From the NCBI GenBank assembly GCA_017303475.1, contig JAFLBO010000017.1, forward strand, positions 1-64,000: a stretch of DNA of 64,000 bases, written 5' to 3'. The position numbers and the translations under genes were made by a program. This stretch comes from Chitinophagales bacterium. GTDB taxonomy: Bacteria; Bacteroidota; Bacteroidia; Chitinophagales; Saprospiraceae. Positions within the stretch are counted from its first letter, which is position 1, and every line of letters starts with the position of its first letter. The notes beneath the pieces are model-generated. The model saw only the letters and a program-made list of their open reading frames with translations. It had not been told where the DNA came from and made no database searches. Of this stretch, positions 7,599 to 20,600 are shown in pieces.

Positions 7599-8039
7599 AT
7601 GCTGAATTATCAAACACTAGCGTCTCCCAATTTACCGATTTCAATAATGCCGCCACTGGAAGTGAGGATGGAAGTGGTGTTTGGCACTCCGAGCCAGAAC
7701 TGTATAGGTTCCGGTGTATGCATGGTGATGCATCATCTGCCACAGCGTTATCCTTTGTATTGTCCGCATGCTCCTGCATTGATTTCGTTTCAGGGTGGAC
7801 AAATACTGTTTCGCTTCCTGAAAACAGAGATGCAAAGAGCAGACGCCTGCCATCGGTTTGAAGGTCCCTGGTTTGTGGTGGAAGAAGAGTTTCGGATGCC
7901 CAAGAGTACGGCACGCAGGTTGGGTATGCCAACGGAGTGGATTCAACCCGGGGTATATGCCATAGAAGAAACCGCCAGGGAGTGGCAAATCCGCTTCAAG
8001 GTTTTCGACCAGCATGCTTTTGGCAGATCCAGGCATTAA
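7599..8039 (+). CDS. Conserved-looking hypothetical protein, 146 residues
   Basis: A compact soluble protein without a signal peptide. The C-terminal half has an ordered alternation of beta-strand-like segments (GQILFRFLKT, WFVVEEEF, GVYAIEET, WQIRFKVF) with the phrase IQPGVYAIEE, as in a small beta-barrel or roll. I do not recognise the family. The start is uncertain: ATG at 7599 gives 146 residues, while ATGs at 7647 (MPPLEV) or 7668 (MEVVFG) would trim a poorly ordered N-terminus. It follows the second small peptide frame closely and may share its transcript. The residue pattern (hydrophobic alternation, few rare codons) looks coding, and the opposite-strand frame over it does not. Confidence 0.6.
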   Translation: MLNYQTLASPNLPISIMPPLEVRMEVVFGTPSQNCIGSGVCMVMHHLPQRYPLYCPHAPALISFQGGQILFRFLKTEMQRADACHRFEGPWFVVEEEFRMPKSTARRLGMPTEWIQPGVYAIEETAREWQIRFKVFDQHAFGRSRH

Positions 8040-8617
8040 GCCTCACAACATTGTATAAAAAATTAGGTGTAGTCCTAGATCCATATATCTGTCTGGCCTC
8101 TTCGGAGAAAAAGTTTTCCGGAAGGCCAGACAGCAAACGGCTCCGAAATCCGCCAAGGAGCAAATCCTACAGTAAAACATGTCCTTCATCGGCCGCAAAC
8201 ACACATTCAGCCCTGTGCTCTCTCCCAGAGGGCTATCTGCATTTTGGCAGGTATGGATGGTGTTGCAGGTACTTGGAGGCTTCACGATACACAGAACAAA
8301 CGCTTCAGGTGTTCAAGTTGGAAAGACCTCCGGCTTGAACATCTTCCTTTGTTATCTTCCTACCGTTTACGGAGGAAATTCCAGCGATTGGCACAAAGCC
8401 GCGGCTTTTCTTCAGGAAAAGTTGCGGCTGCGTGTTTTCAGTTTACAATGGCCATACGTGCGGGGCATGCCGCGCGAGCCTGGCTGATGTTTTCAAAACA
8501 CTTCCTGACAATACAATCATAATCAAGGGATTAGGAGCGTATGCAATGAATTGTCCGCCTTCGGACCGCCCCTTCCCTTTCCTGAAAAGAAAAATCTTCC
8601 ATTTTAATATTCCTCTC
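8040..8617. other. Leader region of the 5172-residue gene
   Basis: Several short frames exist here but none shows protein-like composition. A stem-loop at 8089-8132 has an 11-bp perfect stem (ctgtctggcct and its complement) and could end transcription of the preceding gene, although no T-run follows. A weak promoter candidate is TTCCTTTG at 8344-8351 with TTG at 8318-8320. The giant frame is open upstream to 8432, but the extra 62 residues lack any signal. Confidence 0.4.
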
Positions 8618-11600
8618 ATGAAAAGTACACTTTACAGCTTCCAGAAAATGGGGTTGGTTTGTGCGTTAGTACTGTTCGGGGCGCTTGCAGCTACCGCACA
8701 GTCTGGTACTGCCTTCCGCGATTTCAATGGCGACGGTACGCAAACCGGGGCTGAGCCTGGCGTAGAGGGTATCACTGTAAAAATTTACGGTAATGCCGCC
8801 CTTCCTGCCAAGGATCAGTTCATCGGTGAAACGAGAACCGACGCTAATGGTAATTTTAATTTCACCACACTCGTGCTCAGCGGCCGTGCAGCGCTTGCCG
8901 GCGAAAAAGTGCGTATCGAGTTTTCGATACCAACTTCTTACGGTTGCGACCTGGCCGAGGGTGTAGACTATACGGCCCCTGGCGGTTTGGTTTATGGCTC
9001 CAGCGTGCAGTTTATCACCGGGCAACAGAGTGGTGTAAAATTCGCCATCAACTATCCGGGCCAATGGGTAGAAGACCCAGACCCGCTGATCATGTTGCCC
9101 TGCTACTCATTCGGTGATCCGAATGCTGGTGGCGATGCTGGCAGCAAACCAGCTTTTGTTTCTTACGATTTCTCTGAAAATGGAATTCCACAGGCCTACT
9201 CCGGTGGCTACCCTGGCGTTCCGATGCCTAATATGCTGGCCACCATTGGTCAGGTAGGTTCTTTGTACGGCGTGGCGTTCTCTCGCCAGTCACAAAAAGT
9301 GTTTACGTCTGCAGTAATGCGCCGTCACGCGGCGTTCGGTCCATTGGGGCCTGGTGGTATTTACCTCATTGACCCCATCAATGGCGGAGTAAGCAACTGG
9401 CTTGATCTGGATGCTGTGGGCATCTGGACCTGGGACCACAACCTCAGTGCATATCCGCCAAACCCGGGCAACAACACCAGCCCGGTAACCGGCTTTATTG
9501 GTACCTCTGCCCAACGTGGTTTGGCAGCTAACTCAAACCAACCCAGCACCGACTATGCAGCCGGCGACCAGGTGGGTAAAGTATCTATTGGTGACATTGA
9601 CATTTCCGACGACGGTCGTTACCTCTACGTAATGAACCTTTGGACGCGTAAAATATATGAGATTGACATGGTAGACCCTGCCAACCCGCAGGCGCCTACC
9701 CTTGGTAATGTGGGTTCCCGCGTTCGCAGCTGGGATGCGCCGGACCCTGGAACCATCAACCCGCAAGGCGAACACCGCCCTTGGGGTTTGAAATACTACC
9801 GTGGTAAATTGTACGTGGGTATGGTGCTTAGCGGTCAAAACCTGGCTGGTAATGTAGTAAGCCCGGTGATTACTGTTGGTGGGCAATACATTGGTACTGA
9901 GCTGAGAGGTTACGTACATGAGATGGATCCTGCTACCGGATCCTTTACAGTTCGAATCAATTTTGATTTCAACTATGGCCGCGATGCAGACTGGATTCCG
10001 TGGGGTTATAGCACCAACAGTCCTTTGAGCCGCTATTTCTCTGGTTTCGAGCGGGAAATTGCCGAGCCAATCCTGGCAGATATCGAATTTGACGATAATG
10101 GTAATATGTTGATTGGTATCCTCGACCGTAAGGGACACCAGTATGCCATCAATAATAATGACTATAATGGCAATCTTCAGTTCTACGAATACTCCACAGC
10201 AGGCGAATTGCTTCGTGCAGATGCTAATAGCAACTGTGTGTATTCTATTGTTTCAAAACCTGGAACGGCTGATTATTACGACGACAATATCATTCACCCG
10301 GAATCTTTGCAGGGCCCTCTGGCCGTATTGCCGGGTCAGAATGAAGCAGTTGCAGTAGTACTTGACCCTATTGCGATCCGCTCAGGCGGTACCATTCGTT
10401 TTAAAAATGCAACCGGCGCTAAGGTCGCCAATTCTGCTTACGAGGTGTTCGACGACCGGGAGACCCTGGGCAACCAAAATGCTACGCCAAGTAAAGCGAA
10501 CGGTTTGGGCGACGTGGAGTTGACCGGCGACCCGGCTCCGATTGAGGTGGGTAACCGCGTGTGGATGGATATGGACCGTGATGGTATTCAGGACAGCGGC
10601 GAACCAGGTATTCCTGGCGTTGATGTGCAACTGAAATGGCCAAACGGAACAGTATTAGCTACCGTTACCACAAATGGTACGGGTAACTTCGTGTTCAACA
10701 AGTCTAATGTGCCGGATGGCGATCCCAATACGCCGGGTAATCAACCGGGCTTGTTGTACAACACTGATTATAAAATCTGCGTACCCAATTCAGAATTTGC
10801 CAACGGTCAACCGTTGAATAACTTCCTGGTAACGGCTTCCAATCAGGCTGGTGCCGGTTTGGCAGATTATAGCGACAACGATGGTGTGTTGCAACCAAAC
10901 GGCGACGTGCAGATCATGTTCACTACCGGTGATGCCGGTGAGAACAACCACACGCTTGACATTGGTTTAATTGGTACTGACTACGGTGACGCACCTAATA
11001 CCTACGGTACAACTGAGGGTAGCAATGGTGCATGGCACTGGATTCGCACCGACCTCAAGCTGGGTGCTTGTGTGGATGGCGAGATCGACGGTCAGCCAGA
11101 GCCAATGGCAGGTCTGATGGCAGGCGGCGACGACAACAACGCTGGTCTGGGTGGTTTGGAGAACTGCGGCGGTAACGGCGATGACGAAAACGGTATCGTG
11201 TTCAATACGCCGATGATTCCTGGATCACAGGCATGTATTACCATTAATGCCATGAATATGACCGGAGCCGACGCACACCTTCAGGCGTGGGTTGACTTCA
11301 ATGGTAATGGAACTTTTGAACTTACAGAAACGCTGACTAATGGCGGTTTCGCCGGTGGTAGCGTTGTTGTGCCTAATGGCGGTTTGACCAACCATGTGGC
11401 TTGCTTCGATGTTCCTGCTACCGCTACTTTCCAGGGCGGCGCAGCATTCGTGCGTTTCCGTTTAAGCCCTTCAGGCGGACTTATTCCAACTGGTGGTGAT
11501 GTAGATGGTGAGGTAGAAGATTACAAAGTACCGCTGGCTAAGGTTGGTACTTTGGTATGGAACGACTACAACAACAATGGCGTACAGGATGAAGCTGCCA

Positions 11601-14600
11601 ATGCAGGTATCAATGGTGTAACCATGAACCTGACCTGGCTGGGTCCTGATGGCGTAGTAGGTGGTGGCGACGATAAAGTGTACACCGCTACTACTGCTCT
11701 GATGGGCGGCACCGATGGTACTTACATGTTCCTCGGTTTGACTTCCGGTATGTATAAAATTGCTCCAGCTTCTCCTGCCGGCTATGTAGAAGGTCGTGAG
11801 GATCTGGGTGGAAACGACAATAAAGATGGTGATGATCATGCCGGTGTGATGGTAGTGATCAACAACCCGATCAACCTGCTGACCGGTGAAAACGGCACAG
11901 GCGATGTTCCGGGTGGTACCAATGGTTTCCCTGATAATCAGGACAACCTGAGCTTCGACTTTAACTACGTAGCAGTTGATTATGGTGACGCTCCGAATAC
12001 CTACGGTACTACCGACGGTAGCAATGGTCCGCGCCATATTGTAAACCCGAACCTCAAACTCGGTGCAAATTCAGACGGCGACCCAGACGGTCAGCCAGAC
12101 AGCATGGCCGGTTTGATGACTGGTGGTGACGACAACGACGCTGACGGCGACGACGAAGACGGTATTACCGTTTCCGGTCCGATGATTCCTGGTCAACAGG
12201 CCTGCTTCATCGTGAACGCTATGAATATGACCGGTTCTGCAGCTAAACTGCAGGCATGGGTTGACTTCAATGGCGACGGCCAGTTCCAGCCAACAGAAGA
12301 ATTGAACTCAGGCGACTTTGTTGGCGGCGCCAACGTGCCAAACGGTGGCTTGACCAACGCCAAGCTTTGCTTTAACGTACCAGCCGCCGCTACCTTCCAG
12401 GGTGGTCAGGCAATCATGCGTTTCCGTCTCAGCCAGGCTGGCGGACTGAATGCAACCGGAATTCCTCCAAGCGGCATTATTCCTGCAGGTGAGGTGGAAG
12501 ACTACAAGGTGACCCTTGCCAAAGTGGGTACTTATGTTTGGAATGATTACAACAACAATGGTATCCAGGATGAGGCTTCCTCTGCCGGTTTGAACGGCAT
12601 TACTGTGAACCTGACCTGGCTCGGCCCGAATGGCGTAGTTGGCGGTGGCGACGATGTGGTGTACACCACCACTACTTCCACCATGGGTGGCAACGAAGGT
12701 CAGTACATGATCCTTGGTTTGACCTCCGGCATGTACAAACTCAGCATTCCAAGCGTACCGGCTTCTTTCCAGCCAACGCTGCTGAATGTAGGTTCTGATG
12801 TAACCGACGCAGATGATCCAACCGGTGTGATGGTTTCCATCCCGAACCCGGTGGTTCTGCCTACCGGCGAAAACGGAACCGGCGATACTCCGGGCGGAAC
12901 GAATGGTTTCCCGGATGCACAGGACGATCTGACTTACGACTTTGGTTATATCCAGCGCGATTATGGCGATTTGCCTGATACATACGGCACTACCAGCGGC
13001 AACGGCGGTCCTTCTTCCATTGTAGACCCGAACCTCAAACTCGGAGCTTGCGTAGATGCAGAAAACAATGGCAATCCTGAGCCTATGGCTGGCGCAATGA
13101 GCGGCGGCGATGACAACAGCACAGGCGCCAATGTAGACGGTGGCAACTCCACCTGCGGTGATGATGAAGATGGTATCCAGTTCATCACACCATTGATTCC
13201 TGGCTACACTTCCTGTGTGAAAGTAACTGCTATGAACACTACAGGTGCTGCAGCAAAACTGCAAGCCTGGATGGACTTCAACGGCAACGGTACTTTTGAA
13301 GCAAGTGAACAACTGTCTACCGGCGATTTTGCTCCAAGTGGCGCTAACGTGCCAGTAGGTGGCCTGACCGGCGCTACACTTTGCTTCGATGTGCCACAGA
13401 ATGCTACCTTCCAGGGTGGTAAAGCCATGGTTCGCTTCCGCCTTTCTCCAAATGGCGGCCTGACTCCAGGCGGTAATGGCCCGAATGGTGAGGTGGAAGA
13501 CTACAAAGTAGCTTTGGCTAAAATTGGTAACCTCGTTTGGACCGACTACAACAACGACGGTCAGCAAAACGAGCCACTCTCCTCCGGTATCAACGGAGCA
13601 GGTGTAGTACTGGAATACGCGGGTGCTGACGGCGACATCAGCACAGTAGCCGACAACATTACCTACACCACTACCACTGCTACCATGGGTGGTACTCCTG
13701 GTATTTACATGTTCTTTGGTTTGATTTCAGGTGTGTACGAAGTAAGCGTACCGGTAGCGCCAAATGGAGCTATCCCAACCATGCTCAACCAGGGCAGCGA
13801 TGTAACAGATAGCGACGATCCTGCTGGTATCATCGTGAGCGTTCCAAACCCAATAGGTTTGCCTTTGGGTGAAAACGGTATGGGCGACGTTCCTGGTGGC
13901 ACCAATGGTTTCGTAGATGCTCAGGACAACCTGACTATTGACTTCGGTTATGTTGGATTTGACTATGGTGACTTGCCAAATACATACGGCACCAGCACCG
14001 ATGGTCCTAAGCACGTAGTAACGCCGGATCTTTATCTGGGCGCCTGCGTAGATTCTGAAGAAGAGGCATTCCCTGATCCGATGGCCGGCCTGATGGGTGG
14101 CGGTGACGACGGCAACCCGGGCACAGGCACACAGGGCGTTTGCGCGGTTCCTGGCGACGACGAAAACGGTATCGTTTTCGAAACACCGCTGGTTCCAGGC
14201 GTACAGGCTTGTATCCGCGTAACTGCGCACAACAATACTGATGTTACAGCCAAACTGCAAGGCTGGATTGATTTCAACGGCAACGGCACCTTTGATGCAG
14301 GTGAGGAGCTGACTACCGGCGATTTCGCAGGTGGCGGTGCAAACATCCCTGACGGTGGCGTAAACAATGCTAAATTCTGCTTCAATGTACCTGCCGGCGC
14401 TACCTTCCAGGGTGGTCAGGCAATGGTGCGCTTCCGTTTGTCCAAAAACGGTGGTCTTGGTTCCGGCAATCCGGCCAACTCCATCCCGACACTTGGTGAG
14501 GTAGAAGATTATAAAGTGCCGCTCGCCAAGATCGGCAACTTAGTATGGTGGGATTACGACAACGATGGCGTACAGGAAGCCGGCGAACCTGGCATCAATG

Positions 14601-17600
14601 GCGCCGATGTTCGTTTGACCTTCTTCGGCCCGAACGGCGTAGCAGGTGGTGGCGATGATGTAGTGTACAATACCACTACTTCTACCATGAACGGTGAAAA
14701 AGGTGTGTATATGTTCCTGGGTCTCGTTCCCGGCGCGTACAAACTGGATGTAGCTAATACTCCAAGCGGCTTTACCCCAACCCTGCTTAACATCGGCTCC
14801 GATGTGAAAGACTCTGATGATCCGGCAGGCGTAATGGTGATGATCCCTAACCCGATCAACCTGCCAACCGGTGAAAACGGAAATGCTGACAATCCTGGCG
14901 GCACCAACGGTTTTGCGGACAATCAGGACGATCTGACGTATGATTTTGGTTACATTGCCGTAGATTACGGTGATGCGCCAAACACCTATACTACCGACAA
15001 TCCAAGCAATGGCCCGAAACACCTGGTAAACCCGAACCTGCACCTCGGTACTTGTGTAGACGGTGAAACCAATGGTCAGCCAGAAGCAATGGCTGGTTTG
15101 ATGACTGGTGGCGACGATAACAACAACACAGTAGCGCTCCTGGGCACCTGCGCAGGTGGCGACGATGAAAACGGTGTAGTGTTGTTTGAAACACCAATGA
15201 TTCCTGGCTATGTAGCCTGCATCCGTGTAACGGCGGTGAATACCACCGGCGCCAACGCGATCCTGCAAGGCTGGATTGACTTCAACGGTAACGGCACATT
15301 TGAGGCAAACGAACAACTCAACACAGGCGGCTTTGCTCCTGCCGGCGCTTCCATTCCTAATGGCGGTGTGGTGAACATGCAATACTGCTTCGACGTTCCG
15401 GCCAACGCAACGTTTGCTGGTGGTCAGGCATTCAGCCGCTTCCGGTTGAGCCCAACCGGTGGTCTTAGCCCGAGCGGCCCGGCTGCCGGTCCGTTCCCGC
15501 TGGGTGAAGTAGAAGATTACAAAACGCCGTTGGCGAAAATCGGTAACCTCGTATGGAACGATTACGACAACAACGGTCAGCAAAACGAACCTGGCTCTGC
15601 CGGTTTGAACAACATTGAAGTAAACCTGATCTGGGCCGGCTCCGACCTTGCGTTCAATACGCCAGACGACCGCACCTACGAAACCGTTACTTCAAATATG
15701 GGTGTAAACGGTCAGTACATGTTCTGGGGTCTGATCCCTGGTCCGTATAAAGTGGTATTGCCAACCCTCCCGGCCAACTTCATCGCTACCCAATTGAACC
15801 TGGGTTCTGATGTGTCTGACTCAGACAACCCTGCCGGTGAAATGGTCATGATCCCGGATCCGATTGCCCTGCCGCTGGGTGAAAACAGCACAGGCGACGT
15901 TCCAAACGATGTGTTCCCTGACCCTGCCAACAACATCACGATTGACTTCGGTTTGATTACCCGCGACTTTGGTGACTTGCCGGATACATATGGTACAACT
16001 GACGGCTCTCCAACTGATGGTTCCGTACACGTGGTGAACCCGAACCTGCGTTTGGGTACCTGCGAAGACGGTGAAATGGACGGTCAGCCAGACAGCATGG
16101 CTGGTTTGATGACCGGCGGCGACGACAACAACGGCGGCGCAGCAGTTGACGGCACAGCTTCTTCTTGTGGCGACGACGAAGATGGCGTAGTGTTTGAATC
16201 TCCAATGGTTCCTGGCACTCAGGCATGTCTGCGTATCACGGCTATCAACACCCTGCCTTCTGCTGCAGTACTGCAAATGTGGGTTGACTTCAACGGCGAC
16301 GGCGATGTAGCTGATGCTGGTGAAGCAGTAACCTCTGGCAGCTTTAACGGTGCAGGCGGTGGCGCTGTGGTACCGGTAGGCGGCCTGGCTAACGCACAAC
16401 TTTGCTTTGATGTACCTGCAACTGCAACCTTTGCAGGTGGTTCTGCCCGCGTACGTTTCCGTATCAGCCCGAGCGGCAACCTTTCGGCCAATGGTCCGGA
16501 AAACATGCCGTTCCCGGTTGGTGAAACGGAAGACTACAAATTGCCGGTGGCTAAAATCGGCAACTACGTGTGGAACGATAACAACAACGACGGTATCCAG
16601 AACGAACCAGGCACCAATGGCCTGAACAACATTCTGGTGCAACTGGTATGGGCTGGTCCTGACGCTGACTTCAACACAGCTGGCGACAACCGCACCTATA
16701 CTACCCTGACATCACCGATGAACGGTGTAAACGGTCAGTACATGTTCTGGGGTCTGCCTTCAGGCTCTTATAAAGTGAGCGTACCAACCAACCCGAACGG
16801 ATTCATTCCAACCCAACTTAACATCGGCAACGATATGCTGGATGCTGATGATCCAACCGGCGTAATGGTCATGATTCCGAACCCGATCAACCTGCCGGTG
16901 AACGAAAACGGCACGGGCGATGTACCGGGCGGTTTCAACGGATACCCAGACAATCAGGACGATCTGACCCTCGACTTCGGTTATGTAAGTGTGGACTACG
17001 GCGATTTGCCTAACTCCTACAACACAGATATCCCAACCAACGGTCCGAAAGCCATCGTTAACCCGAACCTGAAGCTTGGCGCTTCTGTAGACGGTGAATT
17101 GAATGGTCAGCCAGAAGCTATGGCTGGTATGACTACCGGTGGTGACGACAACAATGCAGGCGGCTACAACGAAGGTGGCGCCGGCGATGACGAGAATGGT
17201 GTAACCTTCCTCACGCCGATGATCCCTGGCTTCCAGGCTTGCGTACGGGTAAATACCATGAACACCCTGGGCGGCAACGCTGTACTCCAGGCATGGATTG
17301 ACTTCAACGGCGACGGCGATGTGAACGATGCAGACGAACAACTGAACACCGGTTCATTTGCTGCTGCTGCTCCGGGCGCTATCGTCCCTGCGGGCGCATC
17401 TGTGAACTCCGACTTCTGCTTCGATGTACCGGCTACGGCTACGTTCTTTGGCGGTCAGGCGTTTGTCCGCTTCCGTTTGAGCCCAACCGGCGGCCTATCA
17501 TCCAACGGTCCGGCAGCAATGCCTTATCCGATTGGTGAGGTAGAGGATTACAAAGTACAACTGGCTAAAGCAGGTAACCTCGTTTGGATTGACGCCAACG

Positions 17601-20600
17601 TAGACGGTCTGCAAACCCAGCCACTTGAAGTACCTCTGGGTATTAACGATGTTACTGTTCAACTGCAATGGGCGGGTCCTGACGGCAACTTCGCAACAGT
17701 AGTAGACAACCGCACATATACCGATATTACCACCACCGAAAACGGTGTGAAAGGTAAATACGCCTTCTGCGGTTTGATTCCTGGTAACTACCGCATGGTG
17801 GTGCCTCCATTCGGCTACGTGCCAACGTTGATCATAGACGCCAACGGTAACACCCAGGATGTGATTGACTCCGACAATCCGACAGGTGTGAACTTCACTG
17901 TTCCAAACCCACCAACCACACTGCCAACGAACGAAAACGGTATTGGCGACAATCCGCTGGTAATCAATGGATTCCCGGATAATCAGGCCAACTTCACGTT
18001 CGACTTCGGGTACCTCGGCTTTGACTTTGGTGACTTGCCGGAAACCTATGGCACCACACAGGGCGCCAATAACCCTGGTCCTGACGGCGCGGTGCACACT
18101 GTTACGCCAGACCTGTACCTCGGCCCTTGCGTAGATATTGATATTGACGGACAGCCAGAAGCCATGGCCGGCTTTATGACCGGTGGTGACGACGGCAATG
18201 CAGGCCCGGGCGCTCTGGGTACCTGCACGCCTCTGGCCGACGATGAGAACGGTATTTCGTTCCCAACACCATTGATCCCTGGCAATCAGGCATGTGTGAA
18301 AGTAACCGCACGTAACAATACCGGCGGTGCTGCCTTCCTGCAAGCCTGGATTGACTTCAACGGTAACGGAACTTTTGAGGCGAACGAACAACTGACCACG
18401 GGCAACTTTGCTCCGGCAGGCGCTTCTATCCCGAACGGTGGCGTAACCAACCAGAATTTCTGCTTCGATGTGCCAACAACGGCTACCTTCAACGGCGGTA
18501 ACCTGTTTGCACGCTTCCGACTGTCTAAAAACGGCGGTGTAACAGCAACCGGTCCGGCTATCCCGGGCAACGGCCAGTTCCCGAACGGTGAGGTTGAAGA
18601 CTACAAACTGCCGCTGGCTCTGATCGGTAACTATGTGTGGATGGATAATCCAGACATCCAGGGCGATCAGGATGCAACAGAAATGCCTTTGGCAAATGTG
18701 AAACTGAACCTGACATGGGCCGGTGAAGACGGCGTGTTCCAAACGGCTGCCAACAGCAGTACTCCTGCCGGCGACGACCGTGTGTACATGACAACCACCA
18801 ACGCCAACGGTTACTACGAGTTCCGTGGTATGATCCCAAGCAGCAACTACCGCATCCTGGCCGACAAGTACACGGCTCCAAACGGTATTGCAGGCGATCC
18901 GATCAACCCGGTTAACAAGATCCTGACGATCCCGAATCTGCCTGGCAACGACAACATTGACAGCGACGGTACTCCGTTCATTTCTGTAACTATTCCGAAC
19001 CTGACTACGGTATTCCTGCCAACAGGTGAGAACAGCTTGCAGGATGCAACCAACACCGGCTTCCCTGACAATCAGGCCAATGTATCGCTTGATCTCGGCT
19101 TCATCGACGAGCCACAGATCAACGCAGCGATGGCTATCGTGGGCTTCGACCCAACGGTTTGCGGTGAGTTTGCGGCTTGGATGGATATCTGTATCGAGAA
19201 TACCTCTACAGCCCCATTGGCCAACCTGCAGGTTATGCTGGATCTGGCAGGCGCAAACGCCTTCGGTGCAGCCTTCAAGGGTATGATCGGTTCTCCGATT
19301 ATAGTGGAAAGCACGGCTCAACAAAACCCTGTGTTTAACAATGGGTACTCCGGCGCTTCTGCAGCTCCTGGCAAGAACCTGTTCGATGGCAACAGTGGTC
19401 TGTTGTGGCCTGGTGAGAAATTCTGCTTCCGCATCAAGTTTGGCGTGGATCCGGACGCTCCGGGCGCACCAGCCAACCCGAAAGCTCAGGCTATGGTGAG
19501 CGGTAAAGCGCAGAACTTCCAGGGTGTTCCAATTCCTGACTACTGGAATGGCGGCGCACAGTATATGGCTATGGACCTCTCCGACGTAGGTACAGAACCA
19601 AAATCCACCAACCCGGGCTTCGTAGGCGATACCGGCGGTGCTGACGACCCAACCGTATTGGGCAACTGCTGGCAGACCAGCCAGGTGTATGTGTGCAACG
19701 ATCTGGTGTACATCTCTATGGACGCTGATTGCAATGCACTCGTAACCCCATCCATGGTGCTGGAAGGCGAAGATCCTGACTGCGACGAAGACAACTACCC
19801 ACTGGGCGGCTTCTTCGATATCACGATCACCACGCTTACCGGTCAGCCGGTGCCAAACCCGATCCCACCGTCTTACTTCGGTCAGACGTTGAAGTACAGC
19901 GCCAAACACATTATGACTTGTAACTCCTGCTGGGGCAACCTGAAGTTGGAAGACAAGCTGGCGCCTGAAATTGAGTGCTCCGACATTCACCTGAACTGCG
20001 CTATCACGAACTACACGCCAGACTACCTTGAAAACGTGTTGGGTCTGGATAATGCAAGACCAGAAGTGTTCGATTGCGCTACCTACACTTTGACCAATGT
20101 GGATACATGGCACGATGTAGCCTGCAACCAGTCTGTAAATGGCAACGACGATGTGTCTGCTTATGTTGAGCGCATTTGGACGGCAAAAGATGCCTGGAAC
20201 AACGTTTCAACCTGCACGCAGTATATCTACTTCGACCGTATCCATGTGTTTGATATTCAGTTCCCATCCGATGCTGAGGTATCTTGCACAAATGGTAATG
20301 CTGATCCATCCGTAACAGGCGTACCATACTACGAAGCATTTGGTATCCAGTGGCCGCTGTGGCCAGATGCCGGCTTCTGTGAGTTTGCTACTTCATACAC
20401 AGATGATCCGATTGTAGAATGCGACGGTACAACGAAGATCCTGCGTACCTGGAAAGCGATTGACTGGTGTTTGCCAACCTCTCCGCTGCCTCCGCTGTTC
20501 AACCCGATGTACTACATCCAGGTAGTAAAAGTGGTTGACCACGAAGGTCCGGACATGGTTTGCCCAGCCAACCTGACGGTATCAACCGATCCGTTCGCTT

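Noticed and set aside
8179..8522. Overlapping plus-strand frames of about 90-100 aa before the 5172-aa gene
   Set aside because: Two frames overlap with equal length, neither shows hydrophobic alternation or a known motif, and the region looks like a leader.
8432..8617. N-terminal extension of the 5172-aa frame with a CxxC (CGAC)
   Set aside because: The 62 extra residues precede a clean signal peptide at 8618 and have no protein-like pattern.
17498..20113. Long minus-strand open frame (871 aa) opposite the 5172-aa gene, and similar ones at 21356-23407 and 31806-33497
   Set aside because: They mirror the repeat structure and codon bias of the sense genes, have odd composition (many His, Val, Trp, Cys) and no domain signature. 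They are antisense shadows.
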